From assembly GCA_040773385.1 (NCBI GenBank), contig JAXGWH010000003.1:1-64000 (forward strand): 64,000 nt of DNA, written 5' to 3'. Below the pieces are notes generated by a model that was given only the letters and a program-made list of their open reading frames with translations, was not told where the DNA came from and searched no databases. The stretch is from Aeriscardovia sp040773385 (GTDB taxonomy: Bacteria > Actinomycetota > Actinomycetes > Actinomycetales > Bifidobacteriaceae). Shown piece after piece: positions 8,631 through 18,957 of this stretch; positions within the stretch are counted from its first letter, which is position 1, and each line of letters opens with the position of its first letter. Both the position numbers and the translations under genes were made by a program.

Positions 8631-10322
8631 ATGGTCGCTGGAAACGAGGAAGGGCAGGGCTCCGAGGCTCGGTCGCTGCTCGAGGCCGAGAAGGAGCAGA
8701 AGGCCGAGGAGCTCGCCTCCGTCAAGGCGGCCGAGCGCATGTCGAGCCAGGACGACGACATCGCCGCACGCATCGACGCGGGCCAGTCCGTCAGCGACGC
8801 CGTGGCCGGGTCGATGGAGAAGTTCGGCCATGACTCCATGGACGAGCAGGTGCTCATCCGCGTGGCCAAGCGCGAGGAGATGCTCAGGACGGGCGGGGAT
8901 CCCTACCCGGTGCACCTCGACGTGACGACCACCATCGGCGCCATCCGCAAAAAGTATGACGGCAGGCTCGAGAAGGGCCAGGAGACCGACGACGAGGTCG
9001 GTGTGGCCGGCCGTGTTATGTTCCTGCGCAATACGGGCGGCCTGTGCTTCGCCCAGCTGCAGGCCGGTGACGGCACCCGTCTGCAGGCCATGGTCTCCAA
9101 GCGCGAGGTCGGCAAGGAGAGCCTCGACCGCTTCAAAAAGCTCGTCGATCTGGGCGATCACCTCTACGTGCGCGGCACCGTCATCAGCTCACGCACCGGC
9201 GAGCTGTCCGTGTTTGCCACGGACTGGGCCATCGCCACCAAGTCGCTGCGCCCGCTGCCCACGCTGCACAATGAGATGAACGAGGAGGACCGCACGCGAC
9301 GCCCGTACCTCGCCCTCGTCGTCAATGACAAGACGCGCCAGATGCTGCGCCGCAGGGCGGCCGTCACCAGCTCGTTGCGCGCCAACTTTGCCGGCCGCGG
9401 CTACCTCGAGGCGGAGACCCCGATGCTGCAGACCATCCGCGGCGGCGCCACCGCCCGTCCGTTCATCACCCACATGAACGCCTACAACATCGATCTGTTC
9501 CTGCGCATCGCCCCGGAGCTGTTCCTCAAGCGCCTGCTTGTGGGCGGTGTGGAGAAGGTCTTCGAGATCAACCGCAACTTCCGCAACGAGGGCGCGGACG
9601 CCACGCACTCGCCCGAGTTCACCATGCTCGAGGCCTATCAGGCCTACGGCACGTACGACACGATGGTCGAGCTGACGCGCGACCTCGTCACCCGCGCGGC
9701 CAAGGATGTGTTCGGCGGTACGGTCGTCACCCTCGAGGATGGCGAGGAGTACGACGTCGGGCAGGGCTGGACGTCGCTGTCGATGTACGAGTCGCTCTCG
9801 CAGTCCCTGGGCGAGGAGATCACCGCCGATACCCCGCTCAAACATCTGGAGGAGCTGGCCGACAGGCTCCATCTTGAAAAGGACATCGCGCCCAACCGCG
9901 GCAAGTATGTCGAGAGGCTCTGGGAGCACTTCTACGCCGAGGACCCGCACAAGCTGTGGCAGCCAACGTTCGTGCGCGGCTTCCCCGTGGAGACCACGCC
10001 GCTGACGAAGATGAGCCGGCAGACCCCGGGCGCCGTGGAGAAGTGGGATCTGTACGTGCGAGGCTTCGAGCTGGCCACCGCCGATTCCGAGCTCAACGAC
10101 CCGGTCACCGAGCGCAAGCGTCTCGTCGAGCAGGCGAAGCAGGCGCTCGCCGGCGATGTGGAGGCCATGGCCATCGACGAGGACTTCCTCACCGCGCTCG
10201 AGGTGGGCATGCCGCCCACCGGCGGCATGGGTATGGGCATCGACCGTCTGCTCATCGCGCTGACCGGGGCGACCGTGCGCGACACGATCACCTTCCCGCT
10301 CGTGCGCCCGTTCAACCACTGA
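8631..10322 (+). CDS. lysS: lysyl-tRNA synthetase, class II
   Basis: It charges tRNA-Lys with lysine using ATP. The 563-aa protein has the class II layout: an N-terminal OB-fold for anticodon binding (about residues 125-220), then the catalytic core with motif 2 around FEINRNFRNEGADATHSPEF and motif 3 GGMGMGIDRLLIALTG near the C-terminus. ATG 8631 follows GGAAGGCGGG. The roughly 80-residue charged extension before the OB-fold is longer than in E. coli LysS. A -10-like TAGACT at 8587-8592 gives a short leader. Confidence 0.95.
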   Translation: MVAGNEEGQGSEARSLLEAEKEQKAEELASVKAAERMSSQDDDIAARIDAGQSVSDAVAGSMEKFGHDSMDEQVLIRVAKREEMLRTGGDPYPVHLDVTTTIGAIRKKYDGRLEKGQETDDEVGVAGRVMFLRNTGGLCFAQLQAGDGTRLQAMVSKREVGKESLDRFKKLVDLGDHLYVRGTVISSRTGELSVFATDWAIATKSLRPLPTLHNEMNEEDRTRRPYLALVVNDKTRQMLRRRAAVTSSLRANFAGRGYLEAETPMLQTIRGGATARPFITHMNAYNIDLFLRIAPELFLKRLLVGGVEKVFEINRNFRNEGADATHSPEFTMLEAYQAYGTYDTMVELTRDLVTRAAKDVFGGTVVTLEDGEEYDVGQGWTSLSMYESLSQSLGEEITADTPLKHLEELADRLHLEKDIAPNRGKYVERLWEHFYAEDPHKLWQPTFVRGFPVETTPLTKMSRQTPGAVEKWDLYVRGFELATADSELNDPVTERKRLVEQAKQALAGDVEAMAIDEDFLTALEVGMPPTGGMGMGIDRLLIALTGATVRDTITFPLVRPFNH

Positions 10323-10341
10323 GGGATCGGGGTCCTCGAGG

Positions 10342-11355
10342 GTGACGGCCTCACAGAAGGCGGTATCCACGCGGCGGCGGACAGGCGGGCGGCTGACGCC
10401 GTCCGACTGGATCCGGGGCGCACGGCCTGCGACGCTGCTCATGGCGGTGGCGAGCGTGGGCACCGGTGCGGCCAGCGCACGCTGGTTCGCCCGTTCCTGC
10501 TCGCTCGACACGGGCTGCGCCTTTGACGGACCGGAACCGCTGGACGGGCGCTGGTGGGCGCTCGCGGTCCTGGCCCTGCTCGTCGCGGTCTTTCTGCAGA
10601 TCGCGGCGAATTATGTGGATGATGCCGCCGACGGTGCGGCGGGCCGCGATGACGACCGCGCGGCGGGGGCGCCGGCACGGCTTGTGGCGCGCGGGGCGGA
10701 TCCGAGGAAAGTGATGCTCGCCGGGGCAGTTTTCACGGCAGCCGCGGTGATCGCCGGGATCGCCGCCTGCGCGCTCGCGGGCGGGTCACGCTGGTGGCTG
10801 CTTGTCGTCGGCGCGTTGTGCGCGGCGCTCGCCTGGGGCTATTCGGCCGGCTCTCGCCCGCTGAGCCTGGGGGCATGGGCCCCGTTCGCGGTGGTCGCCG
10901 TCTTCGGTCTGGCAGGGGTTCTCGGCACACAGTTCCTGCTTGTCGGCGGCATCTCCATCGGCGGGGTCCTGATGGCATTGGCGCAGGGATGCGCCTGCGC
11001 GGCGGTGCTGCTTGTCAACGACATCCGTGACGCCCGTGATGACGAGGCGCATGGAAAGATCACCCTTGCCGTACGGCTGGGGGAGTCGGCGCACGCACTG
11101 TTCGCCGTCCTGGCCTGGACGGGACCGGCCATCCTGCTGCTGCAGGCGCTGTCGATGCGGGCATGGCCGGCGCTCGTGCCGGCGCTCCTCGGGATCGTGG
11201 CCGCAGCATGGGATCCGGTGCGTCGGGCGCAATCGGTCTCGTCCGGCGCGGGCGCTGCCGGTGCCGCGTCGGCGTGGAGACGGGCGCTCGGGCTGATGTG
11301 CCTTGTGCCGCCGGTTTTGATGATCGGTTTCTGGCTGGTGGCCGTCCGCGTCTGA
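10342..11355 (+). CDS. menA: UbiA-family prenyltransferase (MenA-like)
   Basis: A 337-aa membrane protein of the UbiA superfamily, which transfers a polyprenyl chain to an aromatic acceptor. Two Asp-rich Mg-binding motifs are visible: NYVDDAADGAAGRDDDR (about residue 90) and NDIRDARDDEAHGK (about residue 225), with several hydrophobic helices between. The second motif and overall shape fit 1,4-dihydroxy-2-naphthoate prenyltransferase (MenA). The start is GTG 10342, 20 nt after lysS. No other menaquinone-pathway gene lies in the window, so the natural acceptor is uncertain. Confidence 0.8.
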   Translation: MTASQKAVSTRRRTGGRLTPSDWIRGARPATLLMAVASVGTGAASARWFARSCSLDTGCAFDGPEPLDGRWWALAVLALLVAVFLQIAANYVDDAADGAAGRDDDRAAGAPARLVARGADPRKVMLAGAVFTAAAVIAGIAACALAGGSRWWLLVVGALCAALAWGYSAGSRPLSLGAWAPFAVVAVFGLAGVLGTQFLLVGGISIGGVLMALAQGCACAAVLLVNDIRDARDDEAHGKITLAVRLGESAHALFAVLAWTGPAILLLQALSMRAWPALVPALLGIVAAAWDPVRRAQSVSSGAGAAGAASAWRRALGLMCLVPPVLMIGFWLVAVRV

Positions 11356-11364
11356 ATCAGCCCG

Positions 11365-11370
11365 TAAAAT
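11365..11370 (+). promoter_or_regulatory. gpmA -10 box, leaderless arrangement
   Basis: TAAAAT ends 7 nt before ATG 11378 and there is no ribosome-binding site between, so transcription probably begins at or one base before the start codon. Confidence 0.55.
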
Positions 11371-11377
11371 GGTTCGT

Positions 11378-12115
11378 ATGGCATATACATTGATTCTGCT
11401 CCGGCATGGCCAGAGCGCCTGGAACAAATCCAATCAGTTCACCGGCTGGGTCGACGTCCCGCTCACCGAGCAGGGCATCGAGGAGGCCAAGAACGGCGGC
11501 CGTCTGATGGCGGAGAAGAATGTCCTGCCGGACGTGCTCTACACCTCGATGCTGCGCCGTTCCATCGAGACGGCCTTCTATGCGCTCGACCAGACCGACC
11601 GTCTGTGGATCCCGGTCAAGCGCAGCTGGAGGCTCAACGAGCGCCACTACGGTGACCTCCAGGGCAAGAACAAGTCCGAGATCCGCCAGGAGTACGGCGA
11701 CAAGCAGTTCATGCTGTGGCGCCGTTCCTACGCCACCCCGCCGCCCGACATCAAGGACGACAACAAGTACAACCAGGCCAACGATCCGCGCTATGCGGGC
11801 GACCCGGTTCCGAAGGCCGAGGCGCTCAAGAACGTCGTGGCCCGCGTGGAGCCGTACTTCAAGCAGGAGATCGAGCCGCAGCTCAAGGCCGGCAAGACCG
11901 TGATGATCGCGGCCCACGGCAACTCGCTGCGCGCCATCGTCAAGATGCTTGACGGCCTGTCCGAGGAGGAGATCTCCAAGGTCAACATCCCCACCGGCAT
12001 TCCGCTGGTCTACAAGCTCGACGAGAACTTCAAGCCGATCGTGCCGCGCGGCGAGTACCTCGACCCACAGGCCGCGGCCGCCGGTGCGAAGGCTGTCGCC
12101 AACCAGGGCAAGTGA
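11378..12115 (+). CDS. gpmA: 2,3-bisphosphoglycerate-dependent phosphoglycerate mutase
   Basis: It interconverts 3- and 2-phosphoglycerate in lower glycolysis, the shared end of the bifid shunt. The 245-aa protein has the phosphohistidine motif LLRHGQSAWN with catalytic His10, the NQFTGWVDVPLTEQG region, LNERHYGDLQGKNK, and the second active-site histidine in IAAHGNSLRA. Length is normal for the dPGM family. The start is ATG 11378, supported by the -10 box 7 nt upstream; an in-frame ATG at 11369 lies inside that -10 box. A terminator follows at 12183. Confidence 0.95.
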   Translation: MAYTLILLRHGQSAWNKSNQFTGWVDVPLTEQGIEEAKNGGRLMAEKNVLPDVLYTSMLRRSIETAFYALDQTDRLWIPVKRSWRLNERHYGDLQGKNKSEIRQEYGDKQFMLWRRSYATPPPDIKDDNKYNQANDPRYAGDPVPKAEALKNVVARVEPYFKQEIEPQLKAGKTVMIAAHGNSLRAIVKMLDGLSEEEISKVNIPTGIPLVYKLDENFKPIVPRGEYLDPQAAAAGAKAVANQGK

Positions 12116-12182
12116 GCCCGGGAGGAACCCTTTGAGAATCCCGCGGATGTGAGGAATCCTCGAAGAGTCTGCTGAAAATGGG

Positions 12183-12220
12183 AAGGCCTCCGGTGCCATG
12201 AAGGGTGCCGGAGGCCTTTT
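12183..12220 (+). terminator. bidirectional-looking terminator between gpmA and phoU
   Basis: AAGGCCTCCGG-TGCC pairs with GGTGCCGGAGGCCTT, then TTTT. The arms begin with AA on the other side, so it may also help end the converging phoU transcript. Confidence 0.85.
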
Positions 12221-12250
12221 GCGTCCTGATTCTGTGCGTGATCCCGTGTC

Positions 12251-12925
12251 TCAGTCGTCCTCGCGGTCCTGGTCGGGCACGCGGTTCGGATCGAAGCCGG
12301 AGACAATATAGATCAGCCTTTTTGCCAGCGAGACGCAATGGTCGCCGAAACGCTCGAAATAGCGGGCGAGGAGCACGAGGTTGACCACGTCCTGGGTGGT
12401 GCCGTGCCATGCCTGGGAGTTGATGAGCTCATAACTTGCGCGATGGTAGCCGTCCATCACGTCGTCCCCGCCGATGATGTCCTGTGCGATCGCGGTGCTG
12501 CGGTCGCGGAACATCTCGAACATCTGCTGGGCGACCTCCTGCGCGCGGTGCTGCATCTTGCCGATCACCTCCGCCGCCTGGTCGGGGATGGCGCTCTCAG
12601 GCGCGGCCCGGTGCGCGGCCTCGGCGATGTGCCGGGTGATATCGCCCATACGCTCCAGCTCCGAGGAGAGGCGGATCGTCGTCACCACATCGCGCAGATC
12701 CGAGGCCACGGGGTTCTGCCGGGCGAGCAGGAGCACGCACCGGTCGAGGATCTCGTCCTCGAGCGCGTCGACCTGCGCGTCTGCGGCCATCACTTTCTGG
12801 GCCTTTGCATCGTCCTTGTCCATGAGCGCCTGCGAGGCGAGACTCAGATGGTCGCGCACGAGGGTGGCCATTTTCAGGACGAGCCGGTTGATCTGCTCGA
12901 TTTCCGTGCTGTAGCGAAGCCGCAT
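12251..12925 (-). CDS. phoU: phosphate transport regulator PhoU
   Basis: PhoU restrains phosphate uptake through PstB and, where present, the PhoR kinase. The 224-aa protein is all helical with two PhoU repeats; each carries the family metal-binding type signature (EDEILDRCVLLLARQNPVAS in repeat one, and the VLLARYFERFGDHC region in repeat two). A good ribosome-binding site (GGAGAG) precedes the ATG. It is divergent from pstS, sharing a 188-bp promoter region. No two-component phosphate sensor genes are in the window. Confidence 0.93.
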   Translation of the reverse strand: MRLRYSTEIEQINRLVLKMATLVRDHLSLASQALMDKDDAKAQKVMAADAQVDALEDEILDRCVLLLARQNPVASDLRDVVTTIRLSSELERMGDITRHIAEAAHRAAPESAIPDQAAEVIGKMQHRAQEVAQQMFEMFRDRSTAIAQDIIGGDDVMDGYHRASYELINSQAWHGTTQDVVNLVLLARYFERFGDHCVSLAKRLIYIVSGFDPNRVPDQDREDD

Positions 12926-13101
12926 TGTCTCTCCTGCCCGTTGTGTGCGTCATACCGACAGCGTCAACTATACCGGCCGGTGATTGTGTCTCCGACCGGT
13001 GATGATTTCCATGCGGCGTGTCGCGGTTCGGGCGATGCGGTCAGGGATCCGACCGGATGGCACCGACGGTCCGTGGAGTAGGCCGGCGGGCCTCGGTGCA
13101 A

Positions 13102-13107
13102 TAGACT
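13102..13107 (+). promoter_or_regulatory. pstS -10 box, leaderless arrangement
   Basis: TAGACT ends 6 nt before the GTG start at 13114, with no room for a normal leader. This predicts an mRNA starting at or next to the start codon. Confidence 0.6.
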
Positions 13108-13113
13108 CGGAGT

Positions 13114-14502
13114 GTGAGAAAGAACGCACCTGCCAGCACCCGGCCCGCTGCCGGTGCCGGTCCCGCGCCCGTCCTGCGGCGCGCGGCCGCGGCGCTTCTC
13201 GCCGTCCTGCTTGTGCCGGGCCTGTCCGGCTGCGGCGACAACGTCCCCCCGGCTCTGCCCGTGGATCCTGCCGTAGCGCAGGTGATCGGCACCACGGCCC
13301 TGACCGTCACGGGCGAGCAGGCCGGGGCGGGATCCTCCGCGCAGCAGGCGTCGATGGAGGCGTGGTCCGCCGGCTACTCGCGCTACCAGCCTGATGCCGT
13401 CATCGCCTATGACCCGCAGGGCTCCGGCGCGGGTGTCACCTCCTTCCTGCAGGGCGCTGTGGGCTGGGCCGGCACCGATGTGCCGCTGACCTCCTCCCAG
13501 CGCCCGCGCTCGAAATCTGTCTGTGCCGGTGCACAGGCCGTCGACCTGCCCGTCTTCGTCTCGCCCATAGCGCTCGTCTATAACATCGACGGGCTCAATG
13601 GCAGCCATATCCGCCTGTCGGCGGCGCTTGTGGCGGATATCTTCGCCGGGCGGGTCGTCTGGTGGGACGACGCGCGTATCGCCGCCGCGAACCCGGTGCT
13701 CAAAAACAGGCTGCCGCACCTGCGCATCACACCGGTCTGGCGCTCCGACCAATCCGGGACGAGCCAGATCGTCTCCGCGTATCTGGCGACGGCGGCGTCC
13801 GGCCGCTGGCCGAAGGATGCCGGCAAGACATGGCCCTCCACGGCAGGGCAGGGGGCGAAGGGCACGGCGGGCGTCGCCACCGTCGTCTCCCAGGCGAAGG
13901 GCACGATCGGCTATGTCGAGGCCGCGCAGGCAGGCTCCCTCGGCACAGTGGCGCTCCTGCAGGGCTCCACGCCCGTCCTGCCCGGCCGGAAAGGGGCGTC
14001 CGCCTTTGCCACCAAGGCGGCGAGGAAGGTGACGGGCGCGGATTCCGGTGCGACGGCACAAAAAAGCGCCAGGAAGCCGGCGGAAAAGACCGGGGGGAAG
14101 ACTGCGCCGCGCTCTTTCCCTGCGGTCCGTGATCTCACGCTCAGCCCGGATTACGCGGACACCTCCTCCGAGGTCTACCCGCTCACGCAGATCAGTTATC
14201 TTGCGGTGTGCCCCGCCTATCCGGATGCCGGACGGCAGCGGTTCGTCGGCTCATGGCTCTACTACATCGCCTCGCAGGGGGCGCAGGAGCTGTCGGCCCA
14301 GGTGGCGGGATCCGCTCCTCTGCCTGATGCGCTCTCGCGACAGATCCAGACGGACGGCCGGGCGCTGCTCGCCGCGGCGGGCGTGCCGGCGGCGGCAGGA
14401 AAAACGGCGGAAGGATCAACCGGGAAGACTGCGGCGAAGACGACAGAAAACATGACAGGGACGGCCAACGGACACGGAAGGAGAGGTGATGGCAGAAAAT
14501 AG
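13114..14502 (+). CDS. pstS: phosphate ABC transporter substrate-binding lipoprotein PstS
   Basis: It binds phosphate outside the membrane for the PstCA/PstB importer. The 462-aa protein has a lipoprotein signal ending GLSGC (Cys40) after a long Ala/Pro-rich N-terminus. Phosphate-binding elements typical of the family are visible, including YDPQGSGAGVTSFLQG, the GTDVPL block, WDDARIAAANP and the SDQSGTSQIVSAYL segment. A lysine/threonine-rich insertion lies at about residues 305-335 and the tail after about 430 is again low complexity. The start is GTG 13114, supported by the leaderless promoter spacing. Its 3' end overlaps the permease gene by 14 nt. Confidence 0.93.
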   Translation: MRKNAPASTRPAAGAGPAPVLRRAAAALLAVLLVPGLSGCGDNVPPALPVDPAVAQVIGTTALTVTGEQAGAGSSAQQASMEAWSAGYSRYQPDAVIAYDPQGSGAGVTSFLQGAVGWAGTDVPLTSSQRPRSKSVCAGAQAVDLPVFVSPIALVYNIDGLNGSHIRLSAALVADIFAGRVVWWDDARIAAANPVLKNRLPHLRITPVWRSDQSGTSQIVSAYLATAASGRWPKDAGKTWPSTAGQGAKGTAGVATVVSQAKGTIGYVEAAQAGSLGTVALLQGSTPVLPGRKGASAFATKAARKVTGADSGATAQKSARKPAEKTGGKTAPRSFPAVRDLTLSPDYADTSSEVYPLTQISYLAVCPAYPDAGRQRFVGSWLYYIASQGAQELSAQVAGSAPLPDALSRQIQTDGRALLAAAGVPAAAGKTAEGSTGKTAAKTTENMTGTANGHGRRGDGRK

Positions 14503-16635
14503 GGCGGAAAACACGGAAGAAAACCGTCTGGACGACAGCGCGGACAATAAGGCAGGCGATAAGGCTGCCAGCACCGTGGAACCGCCGCGTCCGCACAGGG
14601 CCGACATCACCGGCGCCCTGCGGCGCAACCGTGTGTTCACGCGCGTCGTGCGTGCCAGCGGGTTCGTCATCCTCGCCCTCCTGGCCGCCGTCACCCTCTT
14701 CCTCATCGCACAGGCGATGCCGCTTGTGACCAGCCCGCGGGCACAGGTGAGGGCTGCGATCCTGTCCGCCTCGGGCGGGCAGGCGTCCGGTTTCTGGGAG
14801 TATGTGGGGCCGCTGCTGTCCGGCACGCTGCTCGTCGCGCTCCTGGCCCTGCTGCTGGCCGTGCCGCTGTCGCTGGGGGTCTCGCTGTTCCTCGTGTTCT
14901 ACTGCCCGCCCCGGCTGCGTGGGTTCCTCTCCGCCGCCGTCGACCTGCTCGCCGCCGTGCCTTCGGTGATCTATGGCCTGTGGGGCGGTCTCGTCTTCGT
15001 CCCCGCCGTATTCGGCGTGGCGGACTGGACGGCAGAGCATCTGGGCTGGATCCCGCTGTTCGCCGGCCCGGCCGCGGACCCTCCACGGACGGTGGCAAGC
15101 GCCGCCATCGTGCTTGCCGTCATGATCCTGCCGATCATCACCTCCACCTGCCGTGACCTGTTCCGCCAGTCGAGCCCGCTGCTGCGCGAGTCGGCGATGG
15201 GACTGGGTGCGACGAGATGGGAGATGCTCCGGCTGGCGGTCATCGGGCCGGCGAGGAACGGCATCGTCTCCGCTGTCATGCTCGGCCTGGGACGGGCGCT
15301 GGGCGAGACGATGGCCGTGCTGATGATCCTTGCGCCCGGGCGCACCTACTCGGTCAGCCTCCTGCAGGCCTCGAAGAGCCAGACGATCGCCGCCAACATC
15401 GCCGCGCAGTTCCCCGAGGCGGACGGACTCGGCGTGAGCCTGCTCATCGGCACCGGTCTCGTGCTGTTTGTCATCACCTTCCTCGTGGGCCTTGTCGGTC
15501 GGCGTATCGCGGCCGGCCCGTCCGCCGTCCGCGGGAACCGTCATCAGTGGGGCCGGCATACCGAGATCCGCAAGCAGCGCTCCGCCATCGAGCAGGTCGA
15601 GGGCCAGCGGCGCACGCGTGGTGAGGCGGAGGGCCTTGATGCCCGGTTCACGGACCGGCTGCTGGCCGCCGCCCGCTCCTCCTATCCGCGCCGGAAGGCG
15701 AAAAACGCCGGGATGACCGTGCTCGTCTGGGCGAGCATGGCGGTCGCGCTCATCCCCCTCGTCTCTGTGCTGTGGACGGTCATCTCGCGCGGCATCGGCC
15801 GTCTCGACTGGTATTTCCTCACGCACAACATGAAAGGCGTGGTAGGCGGCCTCGCCCCGCACGGCGGTATCGCGCACGCCATGATCGGCACGCTCGAGAT
15901 CACCCTCTTCGCCATGCTGCTCGCCATCCCCATCGGCATCCTCTGCGCGGTCTGGCTCGTCGAGTACGCCGACGGCACGCGTCCGGCGAGGGTGGTCGAC
16001 TTCCTCGTCGACATCATGGCCGGCATCCCCTCGATCGTCGCCGGCCTGTTCGCCTACTCGCTCTTCTCGCTGCTGTTCGGGCCGGGCACGATGACGGGGG
16101 CGATCGGATCGGTGGCCCTCGGCGTGCTCATGCTGCCCACCGTCATCCGCACCACCGAGGAGATGCTGCGCGCGGTGCCGGGGGATCTGCGCGAGGCCGC
16201 CTACGGGCTGGGCGTCACCAAGTCGCGCACCATCTGGAAGGTGGTGCTGCCTGCGGCGCTGCCGGGCATCGTCTCCGGCGTGATCCTCGCCATCGCGCGT
16301 GTGATCGGTGAGACCGCACCGCTGCTCGTGACCACCGGCGTGCTCACCGGCACCAACTGGAACCTGTTCAATGGGCGGATGATGACCCTTCCCGTCTACG
16401 TCTATCAGGAGTATTCGCAGGGACGGGCGGTCTGCCCGTCAGGTTCCGGCAGTGGTGCGGGCGGCACGGGCGGTTCGACGGACACGGGGTCCTGGTTCTC
16501 CGCAACGGGCTGCGTGGCGGACATCCGCACCCAGCGCGCCTGGGCTGCCGCCCTCGTGCTCATCCTCCTCGTGCTCGCCCTGAGCCTCATCGGGCGTCTC
16601 ATCGCCCGCAGCGCCGACAGAAAGAAAGGACTGTG

Positions 16636-16636
<1 letters not shown>
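14489..16636 (+). CDS. fused PstC-PstA phosphate permease
   Basis: One uninterrupted 715-aa frame carries both membrane subunits of the phosphate importer. Residues about 30-345 are PstC-like, with SLGVSLFLVFY, LLAAVPSVIYGLWG and the EAA-type loop RESAMGLGATRWEMLRLAVI. Residues about 345-400 are a charged linker. Residues about 400-715 are PstA-like, with DIMAGIPSIVAGLFAYSLF, the loop REAAYGLGVTKSRTIWKVVL and the IGETAPLLVTTG block. ATG 14489 follows GGAAGGAGAGG; GTG 14486 is too close to it. In most bacteria these are separate genes. The frame has no internal ribosome-binding site or stop at the junction. Confidence 0.9.
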
Positions 16637-17396
<760 letters not shown>

Positions 17397-17421
<25 letters not shown>

Positions 17422-17828
17422 TTCGCCGCTTCCCGGTCAGTCTGGCCGGCCGTGTCTGGGTCGGGGTTCGGGCCGGGCTGCCTCATCGCGTCCCGGCCAG
17501 ACTGCCTCGGTGTGGTGCCGTCGGCAGGCCGGTCCGCACGCTGCACGTCCAGGCCGGTGATCGTCTCATCATCATTGGCGAGGCGCATATATGTCGATCG
17601 GTTGAAACGTTCCCAGACGAGCATGATGAGCCCGATGAGGAAACCGAAGAGGCAGACCCAGAATTTATATCCCGGGTGCATGCCGAACCCGTACCGCACG
17701 ATGGCGAAACCGATCGTCAGAATGGCAAAGATGATCGTCCCGGCGATAAAGATGACGCGCAGATCCACTTTTGCGGGGCTGGGTGCCGGCCGGCGTTTGC
17801 GCGGGTCAAAGATCGGTTCGAGAGTCAC
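17397..17828 (-). CDS. DUF2530-like small membrane protein
   Basis: A 143-aa protein with two hydrophobic segments (about residues 23-45 and 55-75) in a layout typical of the actinobacterial DUF2530 family: short cytoplasmic head, hairpin of two helices, then a basic RFNRSTYMRL stretch and a disordered polar tail. Function unknown. The start is GTG 17828, which lies 7 nt after a TATCAT -10 box. It converges with and overlaps pstB by 25 bp. Confidence 0.7.
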
Positions 17829-17835
17829 GGATACG

Positions 17836-17841
17836 ATGATA
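17836..17841 (-). promoter_or_regulatory. -10 box of the DUF2530-like gene, leaderless arrangement
   Basis: On the minus strand TATCAT is followed after 7 nt by the GTG start, and there is no ribosome-binding site in between. Confidence 0.5.
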
Positions 17842-17919
17842 GCCGTAGCCTCCGAGGGGACAGGGCGGCTCGTCCATGCCTTACGACATTGTGGGTGACG
17901 ACGAACAGAGGAGGGGACA

Positions 17920-18753
17920 GTGGCACATCCGTCGCATAAGGCCGGCCATCGCTGGTTCTCGCGCGCGTCCCGGCACGGTGCGCATTCCCATCCTGCTCGG
18001 GTCGGTGGCAGGCGTTCCTTCTTCCTTCAGGATCACACGGCGGGACGGCATGCCGTCGTCGTCGGCCGTATGCGCCCCCCGCTCGTGGCCGGGGCCGCCG
18101 GCGCGCTCGCCGCCGCCGCGATCGCCGTCGTCGGCGTGGTCGGTGTCCAGGCGCGGCCGGGCCAGGGCAGGCGCAGTTCGTTCGCGCCGGTCTCCGCCTC
18201 TGCCTCGGCTTCTCGTTCCAGCGTGCGTTCGGGCTCATCGACCGGCTGGTCGCTCGATTCGGCGGGGGAGTTCGATGTCTCGCGCGCCTTCTCTGTCACC
18301 GATGCGAAGAAGATCACCGATACCGTCACCGAGTACAAGCCGGCCGCGGTGGTCGACTCCGGCGGCAAATTTCAGTCGATCGGCATCTCCTCCCACCAGG
18401 CGGGGACGAGCGCCGGTTTTGACAGTTATGACTTTTCCGAATGCACATGGTGGGCGGCGGTTCGCCGCTCCCAGCTGGGCAAACCCGTCCCGGCGCATCT
18501 GGGAAACGGGGGACAGTGGGCCGATTCCGCGAGGGCCAAAGGTCTGTCCGTCGACAGCACGCCAAAGGTGGGCGATGTGGTGGTCTTCGCGCCGGGACAG
18601 GCGGGGGCCGTCGCCTATTACGGGCATGTCGCGGTGGTCGAGGCGATCCTTTCCGATGGGTCGATCCTCGTCTCCGAGTGCTCCGAGAATTACAACGGCC
18701 AGATCAAGGTCCGCCGTATCTGGGATGCCTCGCATTACCAGTACATTCACTGA
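17920..18753 (+). CDS. CHAP-domain peptidoglycan hydrolase, membrane-anchored
   Basis: Predicted cell-wall amidase/endopeptidase, 277 aa. A single hydrophobic segment at about residues 54-77 places the rest outside. After a Ser-rich linker, the C-terminal CHAP domain has catalytic Cys175 in DFSECTWWAAVRR and His236 in AYYGHVAVVEA, with a following acidic residue near SECSENYNG. The start is GTG 17920 behind GAGGAGGGG. The basic, histidine-rich N-terminus is cytoplasmic. It is followed by a second wall hydrolase, suggesting a local wall-remodelling pair, each with its own promoter. Confidence 0.88.
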   Translation: MAHPSHKAGHRWFSRASRHGAHSHPARVGGRRSFFLQDHTAGRHAVVVGRMRPPLVAGAAGALAAAAIAVVGVVGVQARPGQGRRSSFAPVSASASASRSSVRSGSSTGWSLDSAGEFDVSRAFSVTDAKKITDTVTEYKPAAVVDSGGKFQSIGISSHQAGTSAGFDSYDFSECTWWAAVRRSQLGKPVPAHLGNGGQWADSARAKGLSVDSTPKVGDVVVFAPGQAGAVAYYGHVAVVEAILSDGSILVSECSENYNGQIKVRRIWDASHYQYIH

Positions 18754-18943
18754 TATTCACTTATCCGCCTGTTCATTGATATTCATTCATTCGTCTGTCC
18801 GCTGATATCCGTCGGGCAGATGCCTTTCCCGCTGCGCGTCTGCGACCATCGTCTCTCTGGGCGTCCGGGTATCGCCTGTCCGGGTGTCATCGGGATATTT
18901 TCCGGTTTTTTGAATCAGACGATACTTTTTCACGCCGTCTTCA

Positions 18944-18949
18944 TATACT
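18944..18949 (+). promoter_or_regulatory. -10 box of the NlpC/P60 gene, leaderless arrangement
   Basis: TATACT lies 5 nt before GTG 18955 and 8 nt before ATG 18958, without a Shine-Dalgarno sequence. Confidence 0.55.
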
Positions 18950-18957
18950 GAAGCGTG

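Noticed and set aside
15540..15680. Frameshift or missed stop joining pstC and pstA
   Set aside because: The reading frame is continuous and the linker has normal codon use; I therefore treat the fusion as real while listing the check.
14192..15877. 561-codon minus-strand frame opposite pstS/pstCA
   Set aside because: Its composition is that of a shadow (D, R, Q, G, H-rich) and it has no start signal.
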